Below are positions 12,901-24,900 of a stretch of DNA of 64,000 bases, piece by piece (the stretch's first letter is position 1; every line of letters starts with the position of its first letter). The DNA lies in NCBI RefSeq assembly GCF_050947875.1, contig NC_134569.1, positions 41,387,777 through 41,451,776 of the forward strand. Reading direction: 5' to 3'. The notes below the pieces were generated by a model. That model ran no database searches, was not told the origin of the DNA, and saw only the letters and a program-made list of their open reading frames with translations. The translations under genes were made by a program, and so were the position numbers. The stretch is from Dermacentor variabilis (Eukaryota > Arthropoda > Arachnida > Ixodida > Ixodidae).

Positions 12901-15900
12901 GGCAGTTCCAGTACTCCCATGTACAACAGTAGGGTGATGAACCTCATCATTTCCGCTGGGGTTACCTCTTTCCAAGAACCATCCTTCTCGCTGTAGGTCG
13001 GTTTCTCGATGATGTGCATCCATGCATACTTGTTGGTATTTGCACAAATAGCGTGAATGACCTCCGCCGTAAGGAAAAGGCAAAATACATCGAGCGCTCG
13101 TGACAGCAGCTTCGGACCGCTACGGAGCATCATCCCGAGGTCGATGCCCGGATCTCTCTGGGGTCGAAGCTCCACACTTCTTTGAGCTGGTGGAAACACA
13201 TCTTGCCCAAATGAAATGGACACTCTATAAATAAAGAAAATAATAGTTTGGACACCAACACAGCAATTGAACCGGCTCTAGATATGCTTAAACAAAGCGG
13301 ACGGCGAATCCGAAACTTACCTGCGGGTAACAGCTGATGTTCCCGGCTGATCGACAGCATCTTCCGCATCTGAGCTATACTCCGACGACGCGACATCGAT
13401 GTCGGAATCATCTGTGCTCGATGAGTCCAAAAGATCACTTGCCGGATCATCGGGATCGCGCGAAACTGCGATCTTGCGAGCGCGCGCGGTTCCGGATGTC
13501 GACGCCATCGCGCCGCTCAAGTGCTCATCAACCTTTAAGCTCGCGCGCTCTTTAAAAATCGCCGCCGCACGGTAAAAATGTGAACCATGCAGAAACAAAC
13601 TCTACTTTGTATACAATCACCGAGATGGCGCCACAAGTCCAGGGGCGTAGCGGTTTTTTTAAAGTGCGCGCTCAAAAACTTCGTTCACTGGTGAACGATG
13701 CCTAGTGCCGTGGTAAGGAAAGAGTTAAAAAACGTTCTTTCTTGATTTCTACAAGATTTTTCGCCACCTTGGCTGATAAAACGAACTTTTTAGAGCACTT
13801 CTAAGTGGTTTACAGTGATGATATTTGGGTATCAGATACAAAAATGGTTATAGAAACGGAAATGTGAGTTTCAAAAAATCGATTTTTTTTTTGGCAATTT
13901 TTCGTGATGCGAAAGCCGCGTCCCCCCTTAAAGGGACACTAAAGGTTACTATTAAGTCAACGTGGACTGTTGAAATACTATCACAGAAACCTCGAAACGC
14001 TTGTTTCGTGCCAAGGAGAGACTTATTTTAAGAGAAAATGCGTTCTGAAGCGTCCGCGTACCTCTAGCGCAGTTCAAATCGCCCGCCCTCCGATCGAGGA
14101 GTACTGACATCATGGTCTCATAGTGACGTTGCGCCATCGGTGAGTAGAACGGCGTCCGCAGAAGGCGCTACGGCTTTTCTGCGCAAAACGCGAACGCGCG
14201 GCCAGAAACAGAGCCAAGACAGAGCCGACAGCAGAGCGAAAGCGGGAGTATGGTGGCTAGCGGAAGGAGAAACGAATTACGTCCCACATTACGTCCCACG
14301 GCACACAGAGAGTCCGTTTTCGTTAAAATATAGGCTGCGGCGAGCTCGCAGCGTGGTCGCCGTGGTCTATGAGAAGCGACGAGCCTTTTCGCACTCGCAA
14401 CAGGGCATAAAAATGTGCGAATCGACGCAAAACTCGGCCTAGAAACGTGCTTCGCCACAGCCAGGGATCAATACGACCCAGGCTGGCACGACCCAGATGT
14501 CGTTTCCCGCACTGCCACCAGGCGCCGCTACTATACCTCAAACTCCAGCGCAAGACGCCCATAAGCTGGTACTTCATTCTATGACGCTAACTTCGACGCT
14601 CGTCGCAATGGACCCTGACACCGACAGATTGGCTCGCGATGGTGGGATCAACTTCAGCGATTTGAGCACCGACAAGCGCGACCTGCTGCTGAGGGCTCGC
14701 ACTGCCGGCGTCGTTGTGTACTACGACGGCGGCCTCGACACCGGCTCTCCGGAGCGGGAAAGCAACGAGGGCTTCCCACGACATCACATGGACGTGGCAT
14801 TCTCGCTGCTTGTTCCAAATGAAAGTTTCGCGAGCCAGCAGAACCCTCACAGCACGACGCGATAACGAAACTACTGAAACTCCAAAGCGTGCGCGGCGCA
14901 GAGTCGAGCGAAAACGAAACCTTTCGAACACCCATATTACTGAAGGGCAACGTCAAAATGTTATTTTTTCTTAGTATCGAATAGACGTAGACAAGTAGCA
15001 TTTTTTTCCGTCTTATAATCGAATGAAATTATATTTTTAATACGAGTAGTTGAGTATTAGTAACACAAATTATGAGGAGTCCTTTCGTCATCGGGCTAGT
15101 ACCGGAATGTCGCTGGGGGGTCTCAAATCGTGTCATGCATTTACCTCAATTTCTCGGTTACTAAAGCTCTGTTCGCGATTATATTGACGCCTTAGACGTT
15201 CTAGAACATTGCTCTACCACTTTAACTTGAGTTTCTGGTAACCTTTAGTGTCCCTTTAAATGCAAAGCTTAAGTGTCTTCCAAATTTTTAAACGTTCCAT
15301 CTTGAAAAAGTTGCTGCTAATTTTGTCCGATGTAGCCAATAGTCCTTTGTAATGCGGTCCGTCAAAAGCAAATTTCATTGCATTAATAAATAAGCAGAAG
15401 AAACTAAGGCTGAAATATGGTCCATTATATCCGAAAGTCTGTTGTACGCGGGTCTGTTGCAACAAGCGTCGACTGTACAAATATCGTAACGGCAAACTTC
15501 CTGCAACAGCCTGCAGGCCATTGCGCCTACCGGCTAGGCACTAACTAGCACAGACATGCTGTTTCATCGTCGATGACGACCAATGTTATAGTTTGGTGTA
15601 AAGGGCGGAATAGGTGGTGTCCAAAACTCTACTTCTATGATGCGTTTGTGGCTCCCACAATGACTTCTGCTGCATGAAACCAGCAAAAGCATAACCTTCA
15701 AGATCTGCACCTGTTATACAGAGGGCGCCACCATAGAGAAAGAAATTCAACAAGACGGGACACTCTTCAAAAACTGGCAACAGGAAACACGTCACGCCTA
15801 GTTTCAACACCATCCGTTAGTTGACGCGAGCATCAGAAAGAAAGAATGGGAAATAAACTTCCAGACAACGTTTTATTCTTTTTATTCCTTCCCACTAAAA

Positions 15901-18900
15901 GTGAAAAAAGTTTTGCGTGTAAATGAACTTATACTTTGCAACTTTTTGTTGCGTTGCCTAGCAACAAGCTAGAGGCACGCCAGACAAGCCGCAGGAGTGA
16001 GCGAGGCCGGTCGTATGTGCAAAGCTCGCGTGCTCGGCGACCCGTCTGTTTTGGATATAGCCCATTTTTTTGGGCTCCCGGCCTTCCCTATGCTTCTCTT
16101 GCGTATCGTCTGCATTTCGACATGGCACCACTGCACTACTGGACTACGGCAAGGTGAGAAATTGTGTTTGACAGTGTGTGGTGCATTTTAAGCACATTTA
16201 GGCTTAGTTCGAGTGGCGCAGTTAGCGAAAAACAGCTCCGCCGTCCTGGCGCAGTTAATTTAAGTGAATGCCTCGCCCTGGGAGATGTTTGCGACGCTTT
16301 CTATGATCCCCAACATTACTGTAACTTATTTCGGTAGTTTTTGGGCACGCTTGCCGCGCCCGGCTTATTGACGCAGTAAGTGAAAACCGGCTCGGCCGTG
16401 TGACGCATTTGCGCGTGTACATGCGTGTACTACGTCGTAGCGCCTAAGACAGACAAGTTTTCGCGCATTCTGTGGCCCCCAACATTATTGTAACTAACGT
16501 CGTTATATTTGGGGTAGTTTAGAAGCACGGTTGCCGCGCTTGGCTTGTTGACGCAGTTAGCGAAAAGCAGCTCGGCTGTGTGCCGCAGTTAGTTTCGTGT
16601 GTACTGAATCTTACTGGTGGAAGTTCGTGACGCATTCTCTGACCCGAAAAAGTATTGTAATTTATTTGGTAACTTTTTGGGATATCTTGAGGCTTGCTCG
16701 CCGCGCCTGGGGTTGTGAAGCTGTTAGCAAAAAAGCAAGCCGGTCATAGTGAGTTAGTTTTGCATGTACTGAATTTTGGTGGGACAAGTTTGTGACGCAT
16801 TTTATAGCCCTGCAACAACATATACCTTATTTCGGTACTCACGCTTCTCGAAAACGCGACGAGTGATTGCCGAGAGTATAACACGGGAGTGTTGCATGCG
16901 CCGGCAGGACGCGTAAAAGGTAACACGGAGGAGCTCAAGAACATGACATTTATGTATTCTGAGCGACTGAAAACAGGCTTTGCACCCATGCGTCTGACTT
17001 GAGTGCGATTAGAAGGCATTCTGCGAGCGTGTAACATGGTCTGGCTGAGCCTGCGTTGTAGCCACCTTTGTGTACTTGGCGTACCATCGTGTCGACTGAG
17101 GCCAAGTTGTTTTGGAAACGCGCAGTCACCCGTGTATTTGTGCACTTAAAGTGCAGGAAATAATGCCCGGGAAAGGACGGGTGCTTGAAAATAGGATGTT
17201 CAGATTTTATGGCATTGTTTGGGAGGAGTCTTTGCTGCGAAATGTACGTAAAAGTGAATTTATCTGTAATGCCGCTCGTTCACCACTTCGCACGTTTCGC
17301 CTCTACACGCAATACTCCTGTCAATATGAAATGATACATGCTTGTAATTTTTCTTTCAGCTGATGACGTCCGGTGGAGCATCGTACAGCAACGACTGCTG
17401 CTTACCTGGTGCCACAACTTTGGATTAATGCAGAAGAAGCCTGGAACGAGTATTTATATAGAGCAAAATAAACATTTCATCATTTCAGAAGACATCTTTC
17501 TTTTCTTTATGAAATTGCACCTGACAGATTTGGCGCAGTCTTGTAAAGGTCAATCGCAATCATTTCTATTTAATAATGAAACGATTCCACGCCAAGGCCA
17601 CGCGAGGTTCAGCAGAAGCGAAAAAAAAAAAAAAATTATGAATGCCGCGCCGAGCAGAGGAGCCAGCGCGGTGTGTACCAACTGGTGTTCAAAACGCGCG
17701 CGCCCAAAACCGAAACCGGAAGGAGTCAACAACATCCGCTTGGTGTGCTACAGTCAATTCGGTCGCTGAGCTCTATGGGAGTGTCCACTCTTGTTGAAAT
17801 TTCTTTCTCTATGGTGCCACCACCAGTGAATGGATTTGGACACCACTTATACGGCGATGATAATGACATCGTTGGCAGGACAACCAGTGCCATCCAGTAG
17901 CGGCATGCTGAGATTAACTACCACACAATCATGTGCGTTACATTTACAGTCGACTCCCGTTAATACGAAGTTCACGGGGACCGCAAAAAACTTCGAATTA
18001 AACGAACTTCCAATTAAGCACAAAACACAAAAAACAGCACTTTATTTGTGGCGAAATCGAGTATTTTCTCTAAGAAAAATAGTCAATCATCTTGCTTTGC
18101 TTCTTCTTGCCGAATCGCGCTGCTGAAAGCAAGTTCTGCAGGCTGTAGATGTGGCGGAACGCTTCTTCCGCGTTACCTTCAGCGGCAAAGAAGCGCTCCA
18201 CAAGAGCAAGGCCCGCAGCTACATCGGCAGCCTTAGGTTCCGGCTCGCCTTCAGCGTCATCGTCGCTTTCCTGGGTCGCTTCCTGGGGCCGAATAATCTC
18301 TACAATTTCGCTATCCGTCAGCGCACCGCACGTTTCGACCGCCTTGTCTACGGCGACGTAATCTTCAAAATTGACGTCCCCGAGAGCATCACCAAAATCA
18401 GTGCCGTCAAGCTCGCTTGTTGACGCTTCCTCCGCTGAAATTTCAGAGGCATCCTCCGAAGAAGCTGCCACAAAACCGCAAGCCCTGAAGCAGTTTGCGA
18501 TTGTTTCTTGCTTCACACGATCCCATGCTCGCGCCAACATGTGGATGGCACTAAGCAGGCTCACCTCGTACTTTGTGGAGCTATCCATACACAAAATCAT
18601 GCGCTCGAGGAGGTGCCGCCTGTACAGGACTAACATTCTTGATGATGCCTTGGTCCATTGGCTGCAAAACAGCCGTTGTGTTTGCAGGCAAAAATGCGAG
18701 GCGTATTGCACTCAAGGCTGGCACATTCACGTGAGAACTGCAGTGATCGACAAGGAACAACACCTTGCGGTTCAAAGCAGCAAACTTGCGGTCCAATTTG
18801 CTTATCCAGCTCTTGAAGATTTCGGCCGTCATCCACGCTTTTTTGTTCGCCTCATAGTCCACAGGCAGCGTCTTCACGCCTTTAAAACATCTCGGCTTCG

Positions 18901-21900
18901 CAGCTTTCCCGATCACAAGTAACAGACATCGCCCCGTGCCAGTCATGTTTACCACAATCAGCACCGACACTCTCTCCTTGCTGTGTTTGCCCCCAGCACA
19001 GTCGTTGTCCTTGAACGTCAGGGTCTTCTCTGGTAGAAGCCGATAGAAGAGTGCAGTCTCATCTGCATTGAAGATGTCTTCCGGTCTGTATTCGGCGAGA
19101 TATTCACGCAGCTTTTTGTCCTTCCACGTGGTGCATGTTTCCTGGTTAACGGACGCCTTTTCACCACACACGCTTTTGAAAAACAGGTCATGGCGATCTT
19201 TAAAGCGCGTCAGCCATCCATCTGACGAAACGAAGTCATCGATCCCCAACATTGCTGCAAGCGTTCGGGCTTTCATCGCAACAATGTCTCCACTGAGAGG
19301 AAGTTTGTTGCTCCTGGCCTCCCTAATCCAAACCAGCAGGGCCTTCTCCAACTCTGGGTAAGCGCCGGTGCGCATTCGCTTCCGAGAAGTCTTGAACTTG
19401 TTGTTCTCAAATGCATCCATTATTGTGTGCTTGTTCTTGATGTAGTTAAAGAGCATGTTCGGCTTGATCCCGCACTTCCGCGCTATGTCTTGTTTGGCGG
19501 CACCTCCCTTCTCAACTTCCTTCAAAACCTCGACTTTCGTTGCCAGGTCGAGCGTGCGATAAGAGCCACTGTTTGCCATGGCTATAAACTGCGCGACTAG
19601 GTACAGTCAATTCCGAATCACTCGTGGAACAACCTAGCCTATGAGCTTCCCGCACAAAGGCGCTCGACCAACACACGCATACGCTGCGCACGCTGCAAGA
19701 CTAATCTCACACAATCTCGCCACTGCCAGTATGCAGCACTGCGTGCACCTATGGCACCCGCGTGGCCTCCGCAATCAGCTCCGGCCACGCGCGGAAGCCG
19801 CGGGTGGCCTCCGGCGGGAGCCGCTTCGCCTCCCGCCGGAGTTGATCACGGAGGCCACGGCAGCCGTAGCAATGAATAATCGCGCTGCTCCAAGAAGGAT
19901 GGCGTTGCGGGCGGCTGCGGTGGCAATGACACCAACGCGGAGCACGGAACTGTTGCAACACTTGAAAAATTGCACAAGAATGACAGTCACCTCGAGGATC
20001 CCGGCTGAAAATTAACTTCCAATTAAACAATATTACTGGATGAGGACTTCGAATTACCGAGCGATTTCTTCTGTAGGATTACATGCAAAACTGACGGGAC
20101 CAGCACTTCACTTCTAATTAACCTAAAATTCCAATTAAGCAGCTTCGAATTATCGGGAGTCGACTGTAGTGAAACATTCTTTTTTCTTTGTCAAATTTTT
20201 TCACTCCAAAAGGGGGGGGGGGGGGTTGAGCCTTACATGAGTAAATACGGTACATATCATAGCATAAAAGTGGTTTAGTAAACAACAGAAAAGAATGCAT
20301 GAATTGATTGTTTCATGTCCCAGAGAAAAACTGGGGCTAAGAGAGATGCCATATTGAAGGGCTCTGGATTAATTCAGACTGCCTGTTGTTCTTTAAAACG
20401 CATCTAAATCTAAATACACAAGTAACTTTACTGAATAACTGAGAGTGATTAAAATGAGGTTCAATGATCTGTTTGGGTACATACGTCCTTGTCTCGCACG
20501 TTGACATCGGCTCCATGGCTGACCAGAAGAGAGATAACCTCCGTGTGGCCCATGTAGGCAGCCCAGTGGATGGCTCGGCGATCACGCTTGTCAAAGAAGT
20601 TGCATGTGGCGTTGTTCTGCAGTAAAAGCTCCACCATCTGGAGAAGGTACACAAAATGCAAATGTAGAAACAGTCCTCTCAAGCATGCCGAACTTCCAGC
20701 TTATGGAACTTGGGCGATTAGCTTGTTATAATACTGTTCCGTAGCAATATGTCACCTCATCAATGACAATCATGATCGATGCTTTACCTTTACTTATGTG
20801 GTTGGGAAATGAGAAAAGATGTATTTTGATTCCTAGCCCAGGGCTATAATCTATCTCGCAATTCAGTGGCAGCACAGCCAAGGCTATGAGCTTTGTCATG
20901 GCACCCTGGACTGCATGCTAAAATGTAGTCTCAATTATAAACCCTTGTGCACCACCTGTTTGTCGTAGGGTCCATCATATGTGTGATATGGTACCACGAA
21001 TCATTGTAAATAAGGTTATTACTTTGTTATGTCTTTTTTGTACTAGATATTGTGGGAACAGCGCGATCACTCAGTCCACACCAGCAGGCCCCAGTCCTGG
21101 CTGGCCACGCCCAAGAGCGCCCAGCCGAGCCTCAAATCAGCGCTCACACGTCACTTTGTCCTCCATTTCTTCCAGGGGACTGCACCGTCCCCACATTGGC
21201 GCCCGTAACATGGGGCCCTGGTTGCATTCCGGGATGAACCATGATTGTGGGGAAGAAAGGCGGCGCCTGTACCACGACCAGTAGCGACGCCTGCCTGGCC
21301 TGGTGCATGACCATCTCCGCAGTGCGAGCTGCAGCTCTGGCGTTCGCTGAGGACCGTCTCTGCCGGCTCCTCCTCTGTCACCGTCATTGGGGCTGGCATA
21401 GGAAACATGGCCAGAGTGGTCTCCTACGCGCTGCTGAAGCTCCCGGCGCGACCGTTGGAGAATGGACCTGTCGGCGTGGCCTGTTGCCTGCCGACCTGTG
21501 ACGCAGTACTGCATCAATGAGATGCAGTACTGAGTCAACGCGACAGGTTGTTGAAGCACGAAGATCACGTGTGGCTCCAAATTTGGCAGCGTGGCCACAT
21601 CCGGCAACTCTGAGAGGCCGGAGAGCGACAAACACTGGACCGCTGATGGTAAGGGAGCAGCCAAGGCACGTGAAGGCAAGCTGTCAAAGAAAACAGCTCA
21701 GAAGAACCGCTCGTAGGGTAGCAAAGGCAAGAACAAGAGTGGCGTATTGTCCTCATCCTAGCCTGAGGAGGGCCAAGTCTTGGGACTCTGGCGGCGGTTC
21801 CTCGGTGCCAGCCGGCGGCAGCGAAGACAACAATGACGACGATTCTCAAGAAGAGGAGTTCAACGACAGCTACGACGAGAACCTCATGGGTGCTCAAGGT

Positions 21901-24900
21901 CAGTTGCCAACGGTAGTGGAAACAGCACCGTTCGAGCGATGATCGTCACCATCTACGGTCTTCCCCTCCTGTTGAATGTGTGGTGCGGTGCCGTGCAGTC
22001 TCTGCGCGGTGGAATGGCAGCGAGCGGGCAGCTGCTACTTCCGGTTACCTGCTGCATGCACTCATCAGAACGAGGTTGAGGAGGAAGACTGAACCATGTG
22101 TGCCTCCATGAATGGTTTAGGGCCCTCTAGTTCCTGCAAGATTTCAACAACTTAGAGGCTCCACCACCTGGTCTTCATGAAGCATACGTGCGGGAAGCCA
22201 GCCAGGTTTAGGGCCTTCAGCATCCTGGAAGACCTCAATGACTCTGACGTTGACTGCTCCGCTGAGCCTCGTTCGGTGCAGCAGTCTGCAAGGTTTGCCC
22301 ACCACCAGGGGCGTGGTACCATCACTGAAGCCATTGTGGGCCAGTGCCATCATCGCCTTTGCAGAGGGAGGGGCAGTATGGAAACTCCGGCATCGGAGCT
22401 AGCAGCGAAGAAGTGGAGGACAAAGTGACATGTGAGAGTGAGCGGTTCTTCGAGGCTCGGCTCGGCGCTCTTGGGCACGGCCGACCTGGACTGGGGCCTG
22501 CTGCCGTGGACTGAGGGACCACGTCATTCCCACAATATGCAGCCTTTATTTTTAATCTCACAAAGGTAGTCCCTCAGTTCGGCATCACATTCAGCTATGA
22601 ATTTGGTATAAGTAGCAGATTTTACTGAACAGGAGAGTAATATTTGCTCACAATATTAGAGATAAATTATTCACACGTTGGAATTCATTCAAATAACAGT
22701 TCAATGCATGCACTCATTTATAGAGCTACAGGTGAATCTGAGGATGTGCTTTACGCGAGACAGAATGCTTGCACACTGCAAAGTGCCATAGCGCGAGGTG
22801 AGCTCTTTATTGTCACTTAGGGTTGGACACAGGCTTGTTAGTATGCTATCTTTGAATATTAGTGTAGCACTATTATGACCGAACACACTCAAACTATAGT
22901 TCATGCATATTTCACATCCTCATTTCCTTGCCTTTGATTAATATTTCAGCTGTGCATTGTAGAGTTCAGATAGCATTCATTGATTTTTAAGAATTTTCTT
23001 ATACACACGTATGTCGATATAACAAAGTTGAAGGGGGAGCCAAAATTACTTGGTTACATATATGCATTATTGCCCTTTAGTATAATATATACCCAAAGGT
23101 GTGCACAACATTAAACATGCGAAGAATAAGACAGCTCCACAGCCACGTATGCATTAAAATTTTGAAACAACAGCAAAAGAATCTCAGGCATGTGCGACTT
23201 ACGACTTTTTAGCACCTGACGCAACAGCTTTTACGATTGCTTCCTTACGTTCTAATGTCTTTTGCTTCCCTTTTCCACTTAGCTTGTTTATACAGCAGAA
23301 TCTCAGTGATATGAATTTTGGGACGATACAAATTTTTCAGAAGTCCTGGCTGTAGTTCATTAGCTTACAATATGCTAAATTTGAATGTTGCGAACAGCTT
23401 TTCGTGCTGCGGTGGATAATACGAAGAATCGAGCCACCGCACGCAGATGCGCTGGTTGCATTCCCGTTGCCCGGGTGACCTACATCACCCTATCTCAATT
23501 AAGTACTTGCGCATGCTGCTTTGTACAGTGTCATGCAACTTGTTGGCCATCTTCAAGCACCTTGGTACTTTAACAGGAGTTGGTAATCGCACATGATCGA
23601 GTCTTGCCACACCAGCATGTTCGGTGGCGTTCGCTTCCATAGGTAGCCACATCGCTGTACTCTACACCTTCCATCGCCCTCGGCGCTCAATCACAATTGT
23701 GCTCTACAACCAGTGATAAGACTTCTTTGTACCATTCAGAAGTGAAGGACGTGGCATTGAATATGCTCAATCAGTTCATTCAGAAGGAGGTTGAAGCAAC
23801 TATGATACTGCCCCCCCCCCCCCCCCCACCAAAAGAAAATTTTCATAGGGCCTCTACAGATACAAAGGTCAGCCAACAAATGCTTTACACGCGAGCAGGT
23901 GAACTGCTGCATGGCAGTAAAATGAATGCAAAGTGATTGCTAATTAGATGACATCAGCTGGAGCTCTTCACTGTCAACAAATTGTGAGAAATTACTGCTG
24001 GGATCCACAACAGGGACAAATGAAAACACACCTACATGGATTTGTTTGAAAGACTGTTTAGCAGAGCAGAAGAGGAACTTATACTAAAACTTAATTCTAC
24101 AAAAGAAAGCGCTGTGCAAGACATATGCACTTACCGGTGTATGCCCATTGTAGGCAGCATGATGAAGGCTGGTGCGTCCAGCACGGTCCGAGATGTTGAC
24201 ATTATTCTGCAGAGGAATGATCAGCTCAGCACATGACACTGCATTATTTGCAGCTGCCACATGTAGTGGAGTCTGCCAAAATTTGTCCCGTGCATTCACG
24301 TCTGCCTGGTGTCGTAGTAGCACTTCCACAGTTTTCTGCAAGACAAAAAGAATATAACAAAAAGACTGCATGACCTATTTCTTACCTCCTGCAAATGAGC
24401 ATTCAGATTTTTCCCGACTGCAGCACTGGACTTCGCATTATTTATGCTTGTAGACAACGAAACACTGACAGCACACTAAACAACACCTCATCCCTTTTAT
24501 GTTACACCACTTATGTCAACATAACATCATTTTATGTTAAAAAAGAAGGAAATAAAAATAAAATCAATATTAATCAAACCCGTGAATTCACAAATGGCTC
24601 TCTAAAGCTAGGCAACATACATGCAGAATTACGCAGGGATAAAGCGAAGTTCTGCTTAAGATACACGATTTTCACACATAAGGCAAGCCTGGTATCAACA
24701 GCATGTCATGTAACGGCACTCTTATTTTTCTTGTTAAGAGTTCATTATGGTTTACTGCACATACACAGTTAAACCTCGATATAACCAACTTCAATACAGT
24801 GCAGTCCACTTATAACAATATCGAGAAAGACGAAAAATATGATCGTTATAACCGATGATCGCAATATCTGGACTGCAGTTATTAAAAAAAAAAAACGCGT

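Larger units (their letters stand above)
1928..20484. other. 18.6-kb intron of ankyrin gene, transposon-rich
   Basis: This intron holds most of the mobile DNA of the left half: LINE tail, piggyBac-like MITE, SINEs, TIR elements, minisatellite, piggyBac, degenerate tandem repeats and Tigger, each listed separately. Segments 3180-3846, 4112-5870, 8834-9950, 10621-10951, 15260-16190 and 16850-17944 contain no gene and no element I could assign. Open frames there are short and look like chance. Confidence 0.75.

Noticed and set aside
19641..20030. Overlapping ORFs on both strands upstream of the Tigger transposase
   Set aside because: They lie in the GC-rich non-coding end of the transposon and show no domain; both strands are open by composition.
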